Shown: positions 28,523-37,251 of the stretch, in pieces | Layout of the letters: every line of letters starts with the position of its first letter | Numbering within the stretch: position 1 is the stretch's first letter | Origin: VRUE01 sp963762205 | GTDB taxonomy: Bacteria; Actinomycetota; Thermoleophilia; Solirubrobacterales; 70-9 | DNA: 64,000 nt | Direction: 5' to 3' | Assembly: GCA_963762205.1 (NCBI GenBank) | Contig: CAVXJZ010000003.1 | Location: 124,001 to 188,000, forward strand | Notes under the pieces: generated by a model | What the model was told of the DNA's origin: nothing | Seen by the model: only the letters and a program-made list of their open reading frames with translations | The model's database searches: none | Position numbers and translations under genes: made by a program

Positions 28523-30064
28523 GTGTCCGGCTACCTGCGCCGTCTGGCCACCACCGGCGCCGCCTACACCGCGGCCAGCGTCGTCTCGAAGCTGATCGCG
28601 GTCGCGCTGCTGCCCCTCTACACGCGCTACCTGACCCCGGCCGACTACGGCGCCGCCGAGGTGATGTTCGCCGCGGTGGTCGCCGCCAGCATCGTGATCC
28701 GCTTCGGCACGATCGAGGCGCTGCTGCGCTTCTACTACAAGGACGACGAGAACCCGGCCCGCGTCGTCGGCACCTCCTTCGCTGCCCTCTTCTGGCTGGC
28801 CACGGCGGCGGCGCTCGTCGCCCTGCCCTTCGCCGGGCCGATCTCCGAAGCCCTGCTCGACCGCCCCGCCGCCGACCTCGCCCGGATCTCGATCGGCGGC
28901 CTCTGGGTGCTGACGATGATGGAGTTCCTGCTCACCCTCTTCCGGCTCGAGGAGCGCGCCCGCGCCTACTTCGTGACCACCGTCCTCAACGTCTTCGCGG
29001 CGATCGGGCTGACCGTCGTGCTGGTCGTCGGCGAGGGGGAGGGCGCCCGCGGCCTGCTGATCGGCAGCTACGCGAGCGGCGCCGTCTTCGTGCTCGGCCT
29101 CGTCGTCCTCCAGCGCCGCCGGCTCTCGCTCTGGATCGACCGCGCCCTGCTGCGCAGGCTGATGCGCTTCGGCCTGCCGACGATGCCGGCCGAGCTCTCC
29201 CTCTACCTGCTCAACTTCGTCGACCGGATCATCATCGTGCGCAGCGTCGGGCTGGCCGAGGCCGGCCTCTACTCGCTGGCGGTCAAGTTCGCCCAGGCGG
29301 TCAACGTCCTCGTCCGCGGCTTCCAGCTCGCCTGGCCGCCGCTCGCCTACTCGATCCGTGACGACGACGAGGCGCGCCGCGCCTACGCCGCCGTCGTCAC
29401 CTGGTTCGTCGCCGGCTGCTCCTTCGTCGTCGCCGGCATGTGGCTGTTCTCGCGCTGGATCGCCCGGGCGCTGGCCGCGCCGGAGTTCTTCGACTCCTAC
29501 GAAGCGGTCGGCCTGATCGCGACCGGCGTCACCCTCTACGCCCTCTACATGGTGCTCGTCGTGATCCTCGGCAGGACCGGCCGCACCGAGTTCAACTTCC
29601 CGGCGACGATCGCCGCCCTCATCGCAAACGTCGCCCTCAACCTCGCCCTCGTCCCCTCGCTGGGGATCGTCGGCGCCGGCCTCGCCCTGGTCGCCTCATA
29701 CGTGGTGGTCGTCGGGCTGATGTACGTCTTCACCCAGCGCCTCTTCCCGGTTCCCTACGAATGGGGCCGCCTGGCCCGTGTCGTCCTCACCTGCGCCGCG
29801 CTCGTCGCGCTCGGCGAGCTGGCGATGCCGACCGACGGGATCGCCGGCCTGCTCGGCCGCGGCGTCATCTGGGGCCTCTTCCCGCTCGCCCTGCTCGCCA
29901 GCGGCTTCTTCAGCGCCCAGGAGCGCCGCTGGCTCGCCCTGCTGCGCCATCCGCGCGAGCTGGTCGAGCGCCTGCGCGCGGCGGCCGAGCGGCCCGCCGC
30001 CGTCGACGGCGCGATCCCCGAGGCCTACGAGGCGGTCCGCCTCGACGAAGACTCTCGGATCTGA
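28523..30064 (+). CDS. polysaccharide flippase (MATE/MOP superfamily, Wzx-like)
   Basis: About 513 aa with some twelve hydrophobic segments. The start VSGYLRRLATTGAAYTAASV, with the LLPLYTRYLTPADYGAAEVM segment, is typical of Wzx/lipopolysaccharide flippases, which move lipid-linked sugar units across the membrane. GTG 28523 is used; longer frames only run back into the polymerase. No frameshift is seen. It sits directly after the polymerase and before the glycosyltransferases. Confidence 0.9.
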   Translation: MSGYLRRLATTGAAYTAASVVSKLIAVALLPLYTRYLTPADYGAAEVMFAAVVAASIVIRFGTIEALLRFYYKDDENPARVVGTSFAALFWLATAAALVALPFAGPISEALLDRPAADLARISIGGLWVLTMMEFLLTLFRLEERARAYFVTTVLNVFAAIGLTVVLVVGEGEGARGLLIGSYASGAVFVLGLVVLQRRRLSLWIDRALLRRLMRFGLPTMPAELSLYLLNFVDRIIIVRSVGLAEAGLYSLAVKFAQAVNVLVRGFQLAWPPLAYSIRDDDEARRAYAAVVTWFVAGCSFVVAGMWLFSRWIARALAAPEFFDSYEAVGLIATGVTLYALYMVLVVILGRTGRTEFNFPATIAALIANVALNLALVPSLGIVGAGLALVASYVVVVGLMYVFTQRLFPVPYEWGRLARVVLTCAALVALGELAMPTDGIAGLLGRGVIWGLFPLALLASGFFSAQERRWLALLRHPRELVERLRAAAERPAAVDGAIPEAYEAVRLDEDSRI

Positions 30065-30143
30065 CTCGGCCGGCCGCTGTCCTCGATCGCTCGCGTGCGG
30101 AGCCCGCTCCGCCCACTGCGTCCTTGGCCTGGCGACCGTCAGA

Positions 30144-31055
30144 TCACGTGACTCGGTCGCGGATGCTCTCGCCGCGGTTCGGGAGGAGCGCCTGGCGGGC
30201 GTGGGCCCAGTGGACCCGGGCGGAATGCCCGGGGAGGACCGTGGCGGCGAGGGCGCGCGCGGCGTAGGACCAGGCGGTGAGGACGCGGACCGCGAGCGCC
30301 GCCGCCCACCCGTGGTGCTTGCGCATGTAGAGGTCGCGGTTGCGGTGGAACTCGACGATCCGCGGCAGCCCCGCCGCGAGGTCGGTGGAGAGCTGGTCGT
30401 GGTGGACGGCCTCGGCGCCGGGAACGAAGAGGGTCGGATGGCCGGCGTCGGCCAGCCGCCTGCAGAAGTCGCACTCGTCGTAGTAGACGAAGAAGTCGGG
30501 GTCGAGATAGCCGACCTCCGCCGCCGCCTCGCGTCGCACGAGCAGGGCGCTCGACTGGGCCCAGTCCACCCGCCGCGTGCGCCCGCCGCGGCTCTGCACG
30601 GTGAGCAAACGGTGCAGGAAGAGCGCCCCCGCCAGCGCCGTGCCGACCCCGGGGAAGCGCCAGGCGCAGGGGACGGGCTCGCCGGCGGAGTCGAGCAGCT
30701 GCGCCCCCGCGGCCCCCGCCTCCGGGTCCGCTTCCAGGGCCGCGATCAGCGCCTCCGCCGCGCCCGGGCGCAGCTCGGAGTCCTCGTTGAGCAGCAGGCA
30801 GAAGCGTCCCCTTGCCTCGCGCAGCAGGGCCGAGTCGTTGGCCGCCTTGCCCTGGCGCCGCACGAGCTCGATCAGGCGGATCTCCCGTCCGAGCGCCCGC
30901 ACGGCGTCGGCCGACCCGTCGTCGGAGGCGTTGTCGAGGACGAGGATCTCGGACCCGATTCCGACCGGATCGGCGCGCTCGATCGCCGCCAGACAGGCGA
31001 GCAGGTCCTCGCGGCCGTTCGTGTTCACGACGCAGTAGGAGAGCGTGGGCTCCAC
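30144..31055 (-). CDS. glycosyltransferase family 2 (rhamnosyltransferase-like)
   Basis: About 303 aa GT-A fold enzyme. It shows SYCVVNTNGREDLLACL, the nucleotide-sugar-binding EILVLDNASDDGSADAVR, a DXD-like LLNEDSELRPGA, and DPDFFVYYDECDFCRRL typical of dTDP-rhamnosyl/GT2 enzymes. The C-terminal part (HHGWAAALAVRVLTAWSY) looks membrane-associated. GTG 31055 is the start. It is divergent from the family 1 glycosyltransferase and convergent with the flippase; the 79 bases to the flippase stop hold no clear terminator. Confidence 0.88.
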   Translation of the reverse strand: MEPTLSYCVVNTNGREDLLACLAAIERADPVGIGSEILVLDNASDDGSADAVRALGREIRLIELVRRQGKAANDSALLREARGRFCLLLNEDSELRPGAAEALIAALEADPEAGAAGAQLLDSAGEPVPCAWRFPGVGTALAGALFLHRLLTVQSRGGRTRRVDWAQSSALLVRREAAAEVGYLDPDFFVYYDECDFCRRLADAGHPTLFVPGAEAVHHDQLSTDLAAGLPRIVEFHRNRDLYMRKHHGWAAALAVRVLTAWSYAARALAATVLPGHSARVHWAHARQALLPNRGESIRDRVT

Positions 31056-31076
31056 GCGCGCACGATAATCGCCCGC

Positions 31077-32220
31077 ATGGCCGATCCGGCTGCGGACCAG
31101 ATCCGCGTGCAGCTCGTCGACCCCTCGGCGTTCACGCCGCCCTACGACCGTGCCCTCGCCGCGGCCCTCGCCCGCGCCGGCGCCGAGGTCGAGCTGGCGA
31201 CCGGCCGCTTCCTCTACGGCCCGGTGCCGGAGCCCGAGGGCTACACGGTCGACGAGCGCTTCTACAGGCACAGCGCCCGCGCGCGGCCTCGACGCCCCCG
31301 CCCGACGCGCCTTCAAGCTCGCCGAGCACCTGCCGGACATGCTGCGCTTCCGCCGCGACCCGGGCGAGGCCGACGTCACCCACTACCAGTGGCTGACCGT
31401 CCCCGGCCTCGACGCGCACCTGCTTCCCCCGCGGCGCCCGCGGGTGATGACCGCCCACTACGTCCTGCCGCCGCATCCCTCCCGCCGCCGGATCGCCGCC
31501 GCCCGCCGCCTCTTCGGCCGCATGGACGCGGTCGTCGCCCACTCCGAGCACGGCGCCCGCGCCCTGCGCGACGTGGTCGGGCTCGACCCCGCGCGGGTCA
31601 GGGTGATCCCCCACGGCGCCTTCGACTACCTGACCCGGCTCCCCCGCGAGGCGCCGCTGCCGGCCGAGCTCGAGGGGGCCGAGGGCACGGTGATCCTCTT
31701 CTTCGGCCTGCTCCGCCCGTACAAGGGCATCGACACGCTCCTGCGCGCCTTCCGCCTCGTCGGCGACGCCGAGCTCTGGGTGGTGGGCAACCCGCGCATG
31801 GACGTCGAGCCGCTGCGCCGGCTCGCCGCCGAGGCGCCCGGCCGGGTCCGCCTCATCACCCGCTTCGTCGACGACGACGAGATCCCGGCGATCTTCCGCC
31901 GCGCCGACGTCGTCGTCCTCCCCTACCGCGACGCCGAGCACTCCGGCGTCCTCTACACCGGCCTCGCCTTCGGCAAGCCGATGGTGCTCAGCGCCGTCGG
32001 CGGCTTCCCCGAGCTCGGCGAGCGGGGGGCCGCACGCGTCGTGGCGCCCGAGGACCCCGCCGCGCTCGCCGCCGCGCTGACCGAGCTGGTCGGCGACGAG
32101 GCGGCCCGTGCCGCGCTCGCCGCCGCCGCCCGCAGCGCCGCCGCCGGCCCGTACTCGTGGGACGCGGTCGCCGCCCGCACCCTCGCGCTCTACGAAGAGC
32201 TGCTGGAGTCGGCGCCGTGA
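31077..32220 (+). CDS. glycosyltransferase family 1 (GT-B), one frameshift
   Basis: About 380 aa. The N-terminal domain binds acceptor (VQLVDPSAFTPPYDRALAAA). The C-terminal domain has GTVILFFGLLRPYKGIDTLL and the sugar-nucleotide site VVLPYRDAEHSGVLYTGLAF with GKPMVLSAVGGFPEL. An extra base near 31280 shifts the frame between RHSA and RGLDAPARRAF; both parts align with the family. The last bases overlap the next glycosyltransferase (GTGA). Confidence 0.88.
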
Positions 32221-33401
32221 TCGCCCTCGAAATCGTCTTCTGGCTCTGCGTCGCCCTGATCGCCTACACGCATCTCGGCTACCCGGCCCTCCTCTACGCT
32301 CTGGTCGCGCTACGTAGAACCTCCCAAGCCGGCGTCGGCATGGCGGACGCGGGAGCGAGGCCGGATCCATCCGTCGTTCCTTCCGGCCGAGCGGGAGCGG
32401 AGCACATGCCGCCTGTCTCCCTCGTCGTCGCGGCCTACGACGAGGAGGACGTGATCGCCGCCAAGGTCGCCGACGCCCTCGCCCTCGACTACCCGCGCGA
32501 GAGACTGGAGGTGATCGTCGCCTCCGACGGCTCGGGCGACGCGACGGTCGAGCGGGCCCGGGCGGCGGGCGCCGACCTCGTCCTCGACCTGCCGCGGGGC
32601 GGCAAGGTGACGGCGCAGAACGCGGCGGCGGAGCGCGCCTCCGGCGAGATCGTCGCCTTCTCCGACGCCAACTGCCGCTGGGCACCCGACGCACTTCGCC
32701 GCCTGGTCGAGCCCTTCGCCGATCCCGCCGTCGGCTACGTCTGCGGCCAGGTCCGCTTCGCCGACGCGGGCGGCGGCAACCTCGAGGGCGCCTACTGGCG
32801 CTACGAGATGGCCGTGCGGGAGATGGAGTCGTCCCTGGCCGGGGTCACCGCCGGCAACGGCGGCATCTACGCGGTGCGCCGCGACGCCTACATCCCGCTG
32901 CCGCCCTCGGGCAGCCACGACCTCTCGTTCCCCTTCGCCCTCGCCAGGCGCGGCATGCGCTCGCTCTACGCGCCCGACGCCCGCGCCGAGGAGAAGATGG
33001 TGCCGACGATGGAGGGCGAGTTCGCCCGCAAACGCCGGATGATGGTCGGCCTCTGGGACATCGTCGTCGGCGAGGGCATGCTCAGCCCCGCGCGGCTATC
33101 CGCTCCTCTACGCCTTCGAGCTCGTCTCCCACCGGCTGCTGCGCTACCTGACCCCGTTCCTTCACCTGGCCGCCTTCGCCGCCAACATCGCCCTGCTCGG
33201 CCGCGGCTGGGTCTACGCCGCGACGCTCTCCCTCCAGGTCGCCTTCCTCGCCGCGCGCTGCTCGGCCGGGTGCTGCCCCTGGCGCCGCTGCGCTTCGCCC
33301 GCTATTACGCGATGACGACCGCCTCGATCGCCGCCGGCCTCTGGGACCGCGCCCGCCGCGGGGCGCCGGGGACCTGGGAGAAGGCCGAGGGGACCCGATG
33401 A
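32217..33401 (+). CDS. membrane glycosyltransferase family 2, frameshifted near the end
   Basis: Processive-type GT2 of about 395 aa. An N-terminal membrane segment (VFWLCVALIAYTHLGYPALL) is followed by the catalytic domain with VSLVVAAYDEEDVIAAKV, VIVASDGSGDAT, AFSDANCRWAPDAL and RKRRMMVGLWDIV. The membrane C-terminus reads GYPLLYAFELVSHRLLRYL in another frame, then LPLAPLRFARYY back in the first, so two indels lie near 33090 and 33270. The linker after the first membrane segment contains a palindrome (32337-32410) and may hold an inserted element. Confidence 0.85.
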   Translation: MIALEIVFWLCVALIAYTHLGYPALLYALVALRRTSQAGVGMADAGARPDPSVVPSGRAGAEHMPPVSLVVAAYDEEDVIAAKVADALALDYPRERLEVIVASDGSGDATVERARAAGADLVLDLPRGGKVTAQNAAAERASGEIVAFSDANCRWAPDALRRLVEPFADPAVGYVCGQVRFADAGGGNLEGAYWRYEMAVREMESSLAGVTAGNGGIYAVRRDAYIPLPPSGSHDLSFPFALARRGMRSLYAPDARAEEKMVPTMEGEFARKRRMMVGLWDIVVGEGMLSPARLSAPLRLRARLPPAAALPDPVPSPGRLRRQHRPARPRLGLRRDALPPGRLPRRALLGRVLPLAPLRFARYYAMTTASIAAGLWDRARRGAPGTWEKAEGTR

Positions 33402-33466
33402 GCGCGGAGCAAGCAAGCGTCCATATCTTGGGATTCGCGCGGCGAGCGAAGCGCGAGCATTTGTAG
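33399..33466 (+). repeat. leader repeat, copy 2 (before the sugar transferase)
   Basis: Second member of the family at 9333-9399 and 40049-40115. It begins with the stop codon of the preceding glycosyltransferase (TGAGCGCGGAGCAAG), keeps CATATCT, CGCGCGGCGAGCGAAG and GCGCGAGCATTTG, and ends at the ATG 68 bases later. Confidence 0.7.
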
Positions 33467-34030
33467 ATGCCGCGCATCTTCGACATCGCCGCCGCCCTCC
33501 TCGCCCTCGTGGTGCTCGCTCCCCTGCTGGCGATCGCCGCGGTCGCGATCAAGCTCGGCAGCCGCGGGCCGGTGCTCTACCGCCAGCGCCGCGTCGGCCG
33601 TCGGCGGCGTCGAGTTCGAGCTGCTCAAGCTGCGTACGATGGTCCTCGGCTCCGACCCGGTCGGGGTCGGGACCGCGTCACCCGCGACGACCCGCGGGTG
33701 ACCGGCGCCGGCCGCGTCCTGCGACGCACCTCCCTCGACGAGCTGCCCAACCTCGTCAACGTGCTGCGCGGCGAGATGGCGATCGTCGGGCCGCGGCCGA
33801 CGATCCCGGCCCAGGTCGACGACTACACGGCTCGCCAGCGCCGCCGCCACGAGGTCCGCCCCGGGATCACCGGCTGGGCCCAGGTCCAGGGCCGGGCCGG
33901 CATACCCTGGGAGGAGAGGATCGAGCTCGACCTCGAGTACGTCGACCGCCGCAGCGCCTCGCTCGACCTCCGCATCCTGCTCAAGACAGCCTGGCTGCTC
34001 GTCACCGGCCACGGCCTGGCGCCCGACTAG
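33467..34030 (+). CDS. bacterial sugar-phosphate transferase (polyprenyl-phosphate priming enzyme)
   Basis: 187 aa soluble-type priming transferase (WcaJ/RfbP C-terminal domain), which attaches the first sugar-1-phosphate to the lipid carrier. It has one membrane segment (FDIAAALLALVVLAPLLAIA), GPVLYRQRRVG, RRTSLDELPNLVNVLRGEM, VGPRP and RPGITGWAQVQGR. Between about 33600 and 33680 the ORF is in the wrong frame; the sensible frame reads GGVEFELLKLRTMVLGSDP, the family's conserved core, so an extra base near 33604 is cancelled by a missing one near 33677. Confidence 0.9.
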   Translation: MPRIFDIAAALLALVVLAPLLAIAAVAIKLGSRGPVLYRQRRVGRRRRRVRAAQAAYDGPRLRPGRGRDRVTRDDPRVTGAGRVLRRTSLDELPNLVNVLRGEMAIVGPRPTIPAQVDDYTARQRRRHEVRPGITGWAQVQGRAGIPWEERIELDLEYVDRRSASLDLRILLKTAWLLVTGHGLAPD

Positions 34031-34073
34031 GCGCCGGGTCGCGCCCTGCACGACTAGGCTTGCGCAGGATTCG

Positions 34074-34860
34074 ATGTCGGCGCTCACGATCACCTACGTC
34101 GGCGGCCCGACCGCCCTGCTCGAGGTCGCGGGCCTGCGCCTGCTCACCGACCCGACCTTCGATCCCGCCGGCCGCCGCTACAACTTCGGCTGGGGCACGT
34201 CGTCCCGCAAGCTCCAGGACCCGGCGCTGACAGCCGGCGGAGCTGGCGCCGATCGACGCCGTCCTGCTCAGCCACGACCACCACGACGACAACCTCGACG
34301 ACGCCGGCCGCGCGATGCTGCCCTCGGCCGGCAGGGTGATCACCACCCCCGCCGGCGAGAAGCGCCTCGGCGGGAACGCGACCGGGCTGGCGCCCTGGAG
34401 CTCGACCGTGCTGCCGGCGCCGAACGGGACCGAGGTGCGGATCACCGCCACGCCCTGTCGCCATGGCCCGCCGCTGAGCCGGCCGCTGGTCGGCGAGGTG
34501 GTCGGCTTCGTGCTCGAGTGGGAGGGGCAGCGCGACGGCGCCGTCTGGATCACCGGCGACACGGTCTGGTTCTCCGGCATCCCCGAGGTCGGCGAGCGCT
34601 TCGACGTCGGAACCGCGATCGTCCACCTCGGCGGTGTGCGCTTCCCGGTCACCGGCCCGGCCCGCTTCACGATGAACGCCGCCGAGGCTGTGCGGGTCGC
34701 GCAGGACTTCGGCCTCGAGACCCTGGTGCCGATCCACTACGAGGGCTGGAAGCACTTCCGTCAGGGCCGTGCCGCGGTCGAGGCCGCCTTCCGCGAGGCC
34801 GGGATCGATGACCGCGTCCGCTGGCCGGTCGCCGCGCAGCCGCTGACGCTCGAGGTCTGA
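34074..34860 (+). CDS. metallo-beta-lactamase-fold hydrolase (UlaG-like), one frameshift
   Basis: About 262 aa. Typical of the UlaG/NAPE-PLD-like branch: N-terminal ITYVGGPTALLEVAGLRLLT, metal-binding LLSHDHHDDNLDDAG, WITGDTVWFSG and a final IHYEGWKHF. A base too many near 34235 divides it after DPALTA. The metal ligands are all present, so the enzyme is probably functional. Substrate unknown; the neighbours do not identify it. Confidence 0.85.
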
Positions 34861-34864
34861 GGCC

Positions 34865-35410
34865 GTGGGCGCCCCGCCGGAGGTGAGCCTGCGGCCGTTC
34901 GAGCCGGGTGACGCGGCCGCCGTCCACCGCTGGTTCAACAACGACGCGGCGACCAGGACCCTGGTCGTGCAGCGCCGCAGCTTCTCGCTCGAGGAAGCCG
35001 AGCGGTGGGTCTCGCGGGCGATGGACGACTCGGGCGAGGACCGCAAGTACGCGATCGTCGTCGAGGGCCACGACGAGCCGGTCGGCTTCACCGCCCTCTA
35101 CGGGCTCGCCCGCGAGGGCGGGCCGGAGCTGGGCGCCCTGATCGGGGACGAAGTCCGGCGCAGCGGCGTCGGCCGGCGGGCGGAGGCGCTGACGATCGCC
35201 AGGGCCTTCGACGAGCTCGGCGCTCACCGCGTCTACGGCGAGATCCCCGCCTTCAACGAGGCCGCGAAGCGGACCGTGAGGAGCCTCGGCTGGCACCACG
35301 TGGAGACCCTCGAGAACGGCGGCGAGCGCGGGGGGGAGCCCTTCGACCTCGAGGTCTGGGCCGTCCTCCCCGGCGACTTCCGCGCCGCCGCCGCGGACAT
35401 CCTGCCTTGA
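34865..35410 (+). CDS. GNAT-family N-acetyltransferase
   Basis: 181 aa RimJ/RimL-like acetyltransferase. It shows SLRPFEPGDAAAVHRWFNND, the acetyl-CoA region GALIGDEVRRSGVGRRAEAL and YGEIPAFNEAAKRTVRSLGW. In polysaccharide loci such proteins can acetylate amino sugars, but this subfamily is broad. GTG start five bases after the preceding stop; its own stop overlaps the TTG proposed for the FemAB-like gene. Confidence 0.88.
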   Translation: MGAPPEVSLRPFEPGDAAAVHRWFNNDAATRTLVVQRRSFSLEEAERWVSRAMDDSGEDRKYAIVVEGHDEPVGFTALYGLAREGGPELGALIGDEVRRSGVGRRAEALTIARAFDELGAHRVYGEIPAFNEAAKRTVRSLGWHHVETLENGGERGGEPFDLEVWAVLPGDFRAAAADILP

Positions 35411-36436
35411 CCGCCCAGGGCCGAGCTGATCGAGGACGGCGGCGCCGCCGCGGAGAGCGAGGACTTCTTCCGCTCGCGCCCCTTCCTCGACGCCGAGGGG
35501 GCCACCCACACCCTGCGCATCGAGGCCGGCGGCGCGGAGCTGGTCGCGCCGCTGATCGTCCGCGAGATCGGCGCCGGCCCCGAGCTCGACGCGATCTCCC
35601 CCTACGGCTACCCCGGCATCGTCCCCTCCGGACGCGGTGCAGGTGCCCCCCCTGGCGCCGCCGCAACTGGACGTAGTTCGTCCCGCATAGCGGGACGAAC
35701 TACGTCCACCAGGGGCGATGCGGCCGTGGTCGACCCGGCCTCGGTCGACTTCGCAGCCGACCGGTCTGGTCAGCGCCTTCATCCGCCACACGCTCGATGA
35801 GCCGCCGCCGCTGACCGGCGCCGGCGAGCGCAACGTGGTCCAGATCGCCGACCCGGCGCTTCCCGCCAAGATGCGCTCCAGCGACCGCAACCAGATCAAC
35901 AGGAACCGCCGCAACGGCTACGAGACCCGCCTCGTCCCCGGCCCGGAGACCTCGGCCGCCGAGCGGGCCGGGTTCCTCGAGGCCTACGAGCAGACGATGC
36001 GCCGCGCCGGCGCCGGCGAGCGCTATTTCTTCGGCGCCGCCTACTTCGACCGCATCCTCGAGTCGGAGGCGAGCCTGGCTGGCGCTCGCGATCGCACCCG
36101 GCGGCGACGTCGCCGCCGCCTCGATCGCCGCCCGCAGCGACGGCCACCTCCACTACTACCTGAGCGGCAGCCTCGACTCCCACCTACGCGACTCGCCGAT
36201 GAAGAACGTCGTCGCCCTCCTGGTCGAGCACTCCGCCGAGCTCGGCCTGCCGCTCAACCTCGGCGGCGGCCTCGACGCGGGGCGACCGCCTCGAGGAGTT
36301 CAAGCGTGGCTTCGCCAACCGCGAGCAGCCCTGGCGCGCCTCGGAGCTGGTCTGCGACCCGAGCGCCTACGCGCGGCTCTCGGCCGGCCGAGAGCCGGCC
36401 GGCTTCTTCCCCGCCTACCGCGCGCCGGACGCCTAG
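35407..36436 (+). CDS. FemAB/GNAT-type acyltransferase carrying an internal palindromic element
   Basis: Predicted peptidoglycan-bridge/polysaccharide acyltransferase. The first half reads FFRSRPFLDAEGATHTLRI and SPYGYPGIVPSG; the second reads ATGLVSAFIRHTLDEPP, RNQINRNRRNGYETRLV, FFGAAYFDRILESEA, HYYLSGSLDS and EEFKRGFANREQPW, the acetyltransferase-6 pattern. Between the halves, residues encoded by about 35633-35713 are extra and include the perfect hairpin at 35668-35708, translated in the gene's own frame without a stop. Single-base breaks lie near 35418, 35758, 36083 and 36285. TTG 35407 is the probable start. Confidence 0.75.
35668..35708. repeat. 41-bp perfect hairpin, copy 1 (inside the FemAB-like gene)
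   Basis: Perfect 19-bp arms (tggacgtagttcgtcccgc and its complement) around the loop ATA. The second copy at 55841-55881 has the same loop and length and differs at three arm positions, each with the matching change on the other side. Two of the three plus-strand frames meet TAG within it; the third, which is the gene's frame, is open. Confidence 0.9.
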
Positions 36437-37239
36437 GCCGCGCGCCGGGCCGGCTCAGCTTTCCGGGCTTCTTCGGGGTCGGGCCGGTGAAGGTGAAGGC
36501 GCGCACCGGCTCGCCGCCGTAGCGACCCCAGGTCTGCTTGCCGAAGGCGGCGATCGCGTCGAGGGTCTTCGCCCCCTCGTACTTCTTGCAGCCGAGCAGG
36601 TTCGTCCAGGTCGTGGCCGCGACCTCGTAGGGCATTTCGTCGTTGGGGAAGAGCAGCGTCCCCGCGTACATCGTCTCGTAGAGGCCCTTGAGTTCGAGCT
36701 GCGCCTGCTCGGGGAGGTCGGGGCTGTACTGGATCTGCATCCGCCCGTGCTCGAGCGAGTGGACCATGTCGATCGGCAGCGGCATCTCGCCGTAGGCGCC
36801 GTCGGCCTGCTGGTACGGGGGTTCGACGTGGTTGCCCGAGGTCGGCGGGTTGGTCTTGTATTCGGGCGCTTCGCTGCCGTTGGGGATGTGGTTGTGGCCC
36901 TCGTCTTCGAGTTCCAGCCGCAGCACGCAGCCGGCCTTCTTCGCCGCCTGCTCGGGCGTTGGTGAACTCGATCGACGCCGGGGCGGTCCCCTCGCGGTTG
37001 TCGGGCGAGACGCCGTTGCTGGAGCCGCTCTGCAGGTTGATGTGCGCCGCGTCGCCACCGCCACCGCCACCGGAGGAGGCGATCACGGCGACGATTCCGC
37101 CGATCACGACGAGGCCGATCACGCCGGCGACGCCGTAGCCGATGATCAGCCGCCTGCGCTCCGAGCCGGAGTGCGACTTCTCCTTTTCTTCGCGCGCTTC
37201 GCGAAGCCGCGCGCGCTCTTCCTCCCTGCGATTCGCCAT
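36433..37239 (-). CDS. DUF3105 membrane-anchored protein, frameshifted
   Basis: About 268 aa. A highly charged N-terminus (MANRREEERARLREAREEKE) is followed by one membrane segment (GYGVAGVIGLVVIGGIVAVI), then the extracytoplasmic DUF3105 domain with NHIPNGSEAPEYKTNPPTSG, MVHSLEHGRMQIQY and FPNDEMPYEVAATTWTNLL. DUF3105 is of unknown function; the conserved His residues could bind metal. An extra base near 36955 (after EFTN) splits it. The end is uncertain: TAG 36433 needs one more shift, and it would share CTAG with the stop of the convergent acyltransferase. Confidence 0.82.
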   Translation of the reverse strand: MANRREEERARLREAREEKEKSHSGSERRRLIIGYGVAGVIGLVVIGGIVAVIASSGGGGGGDAAHINLQSGSSNGVSPDNREGTAPASIEFTNARAGGEEGRLRAAAGTRRRGPQPHPQRQRSARIQDQPADLGQPRRTPVPAGRRRLRRDAAADRHGPLARARADADPVQPRPPRAGAARTQGPLRDDVRGDAALPQRRNALRGRGHDLDEPARLQEVRGGEDPRRDRRLRQADLGSLRRRAGARLHLHRPDPEEARKAEPARRAA

Positions 37240-37251
37240 CGGCGCGGGATT

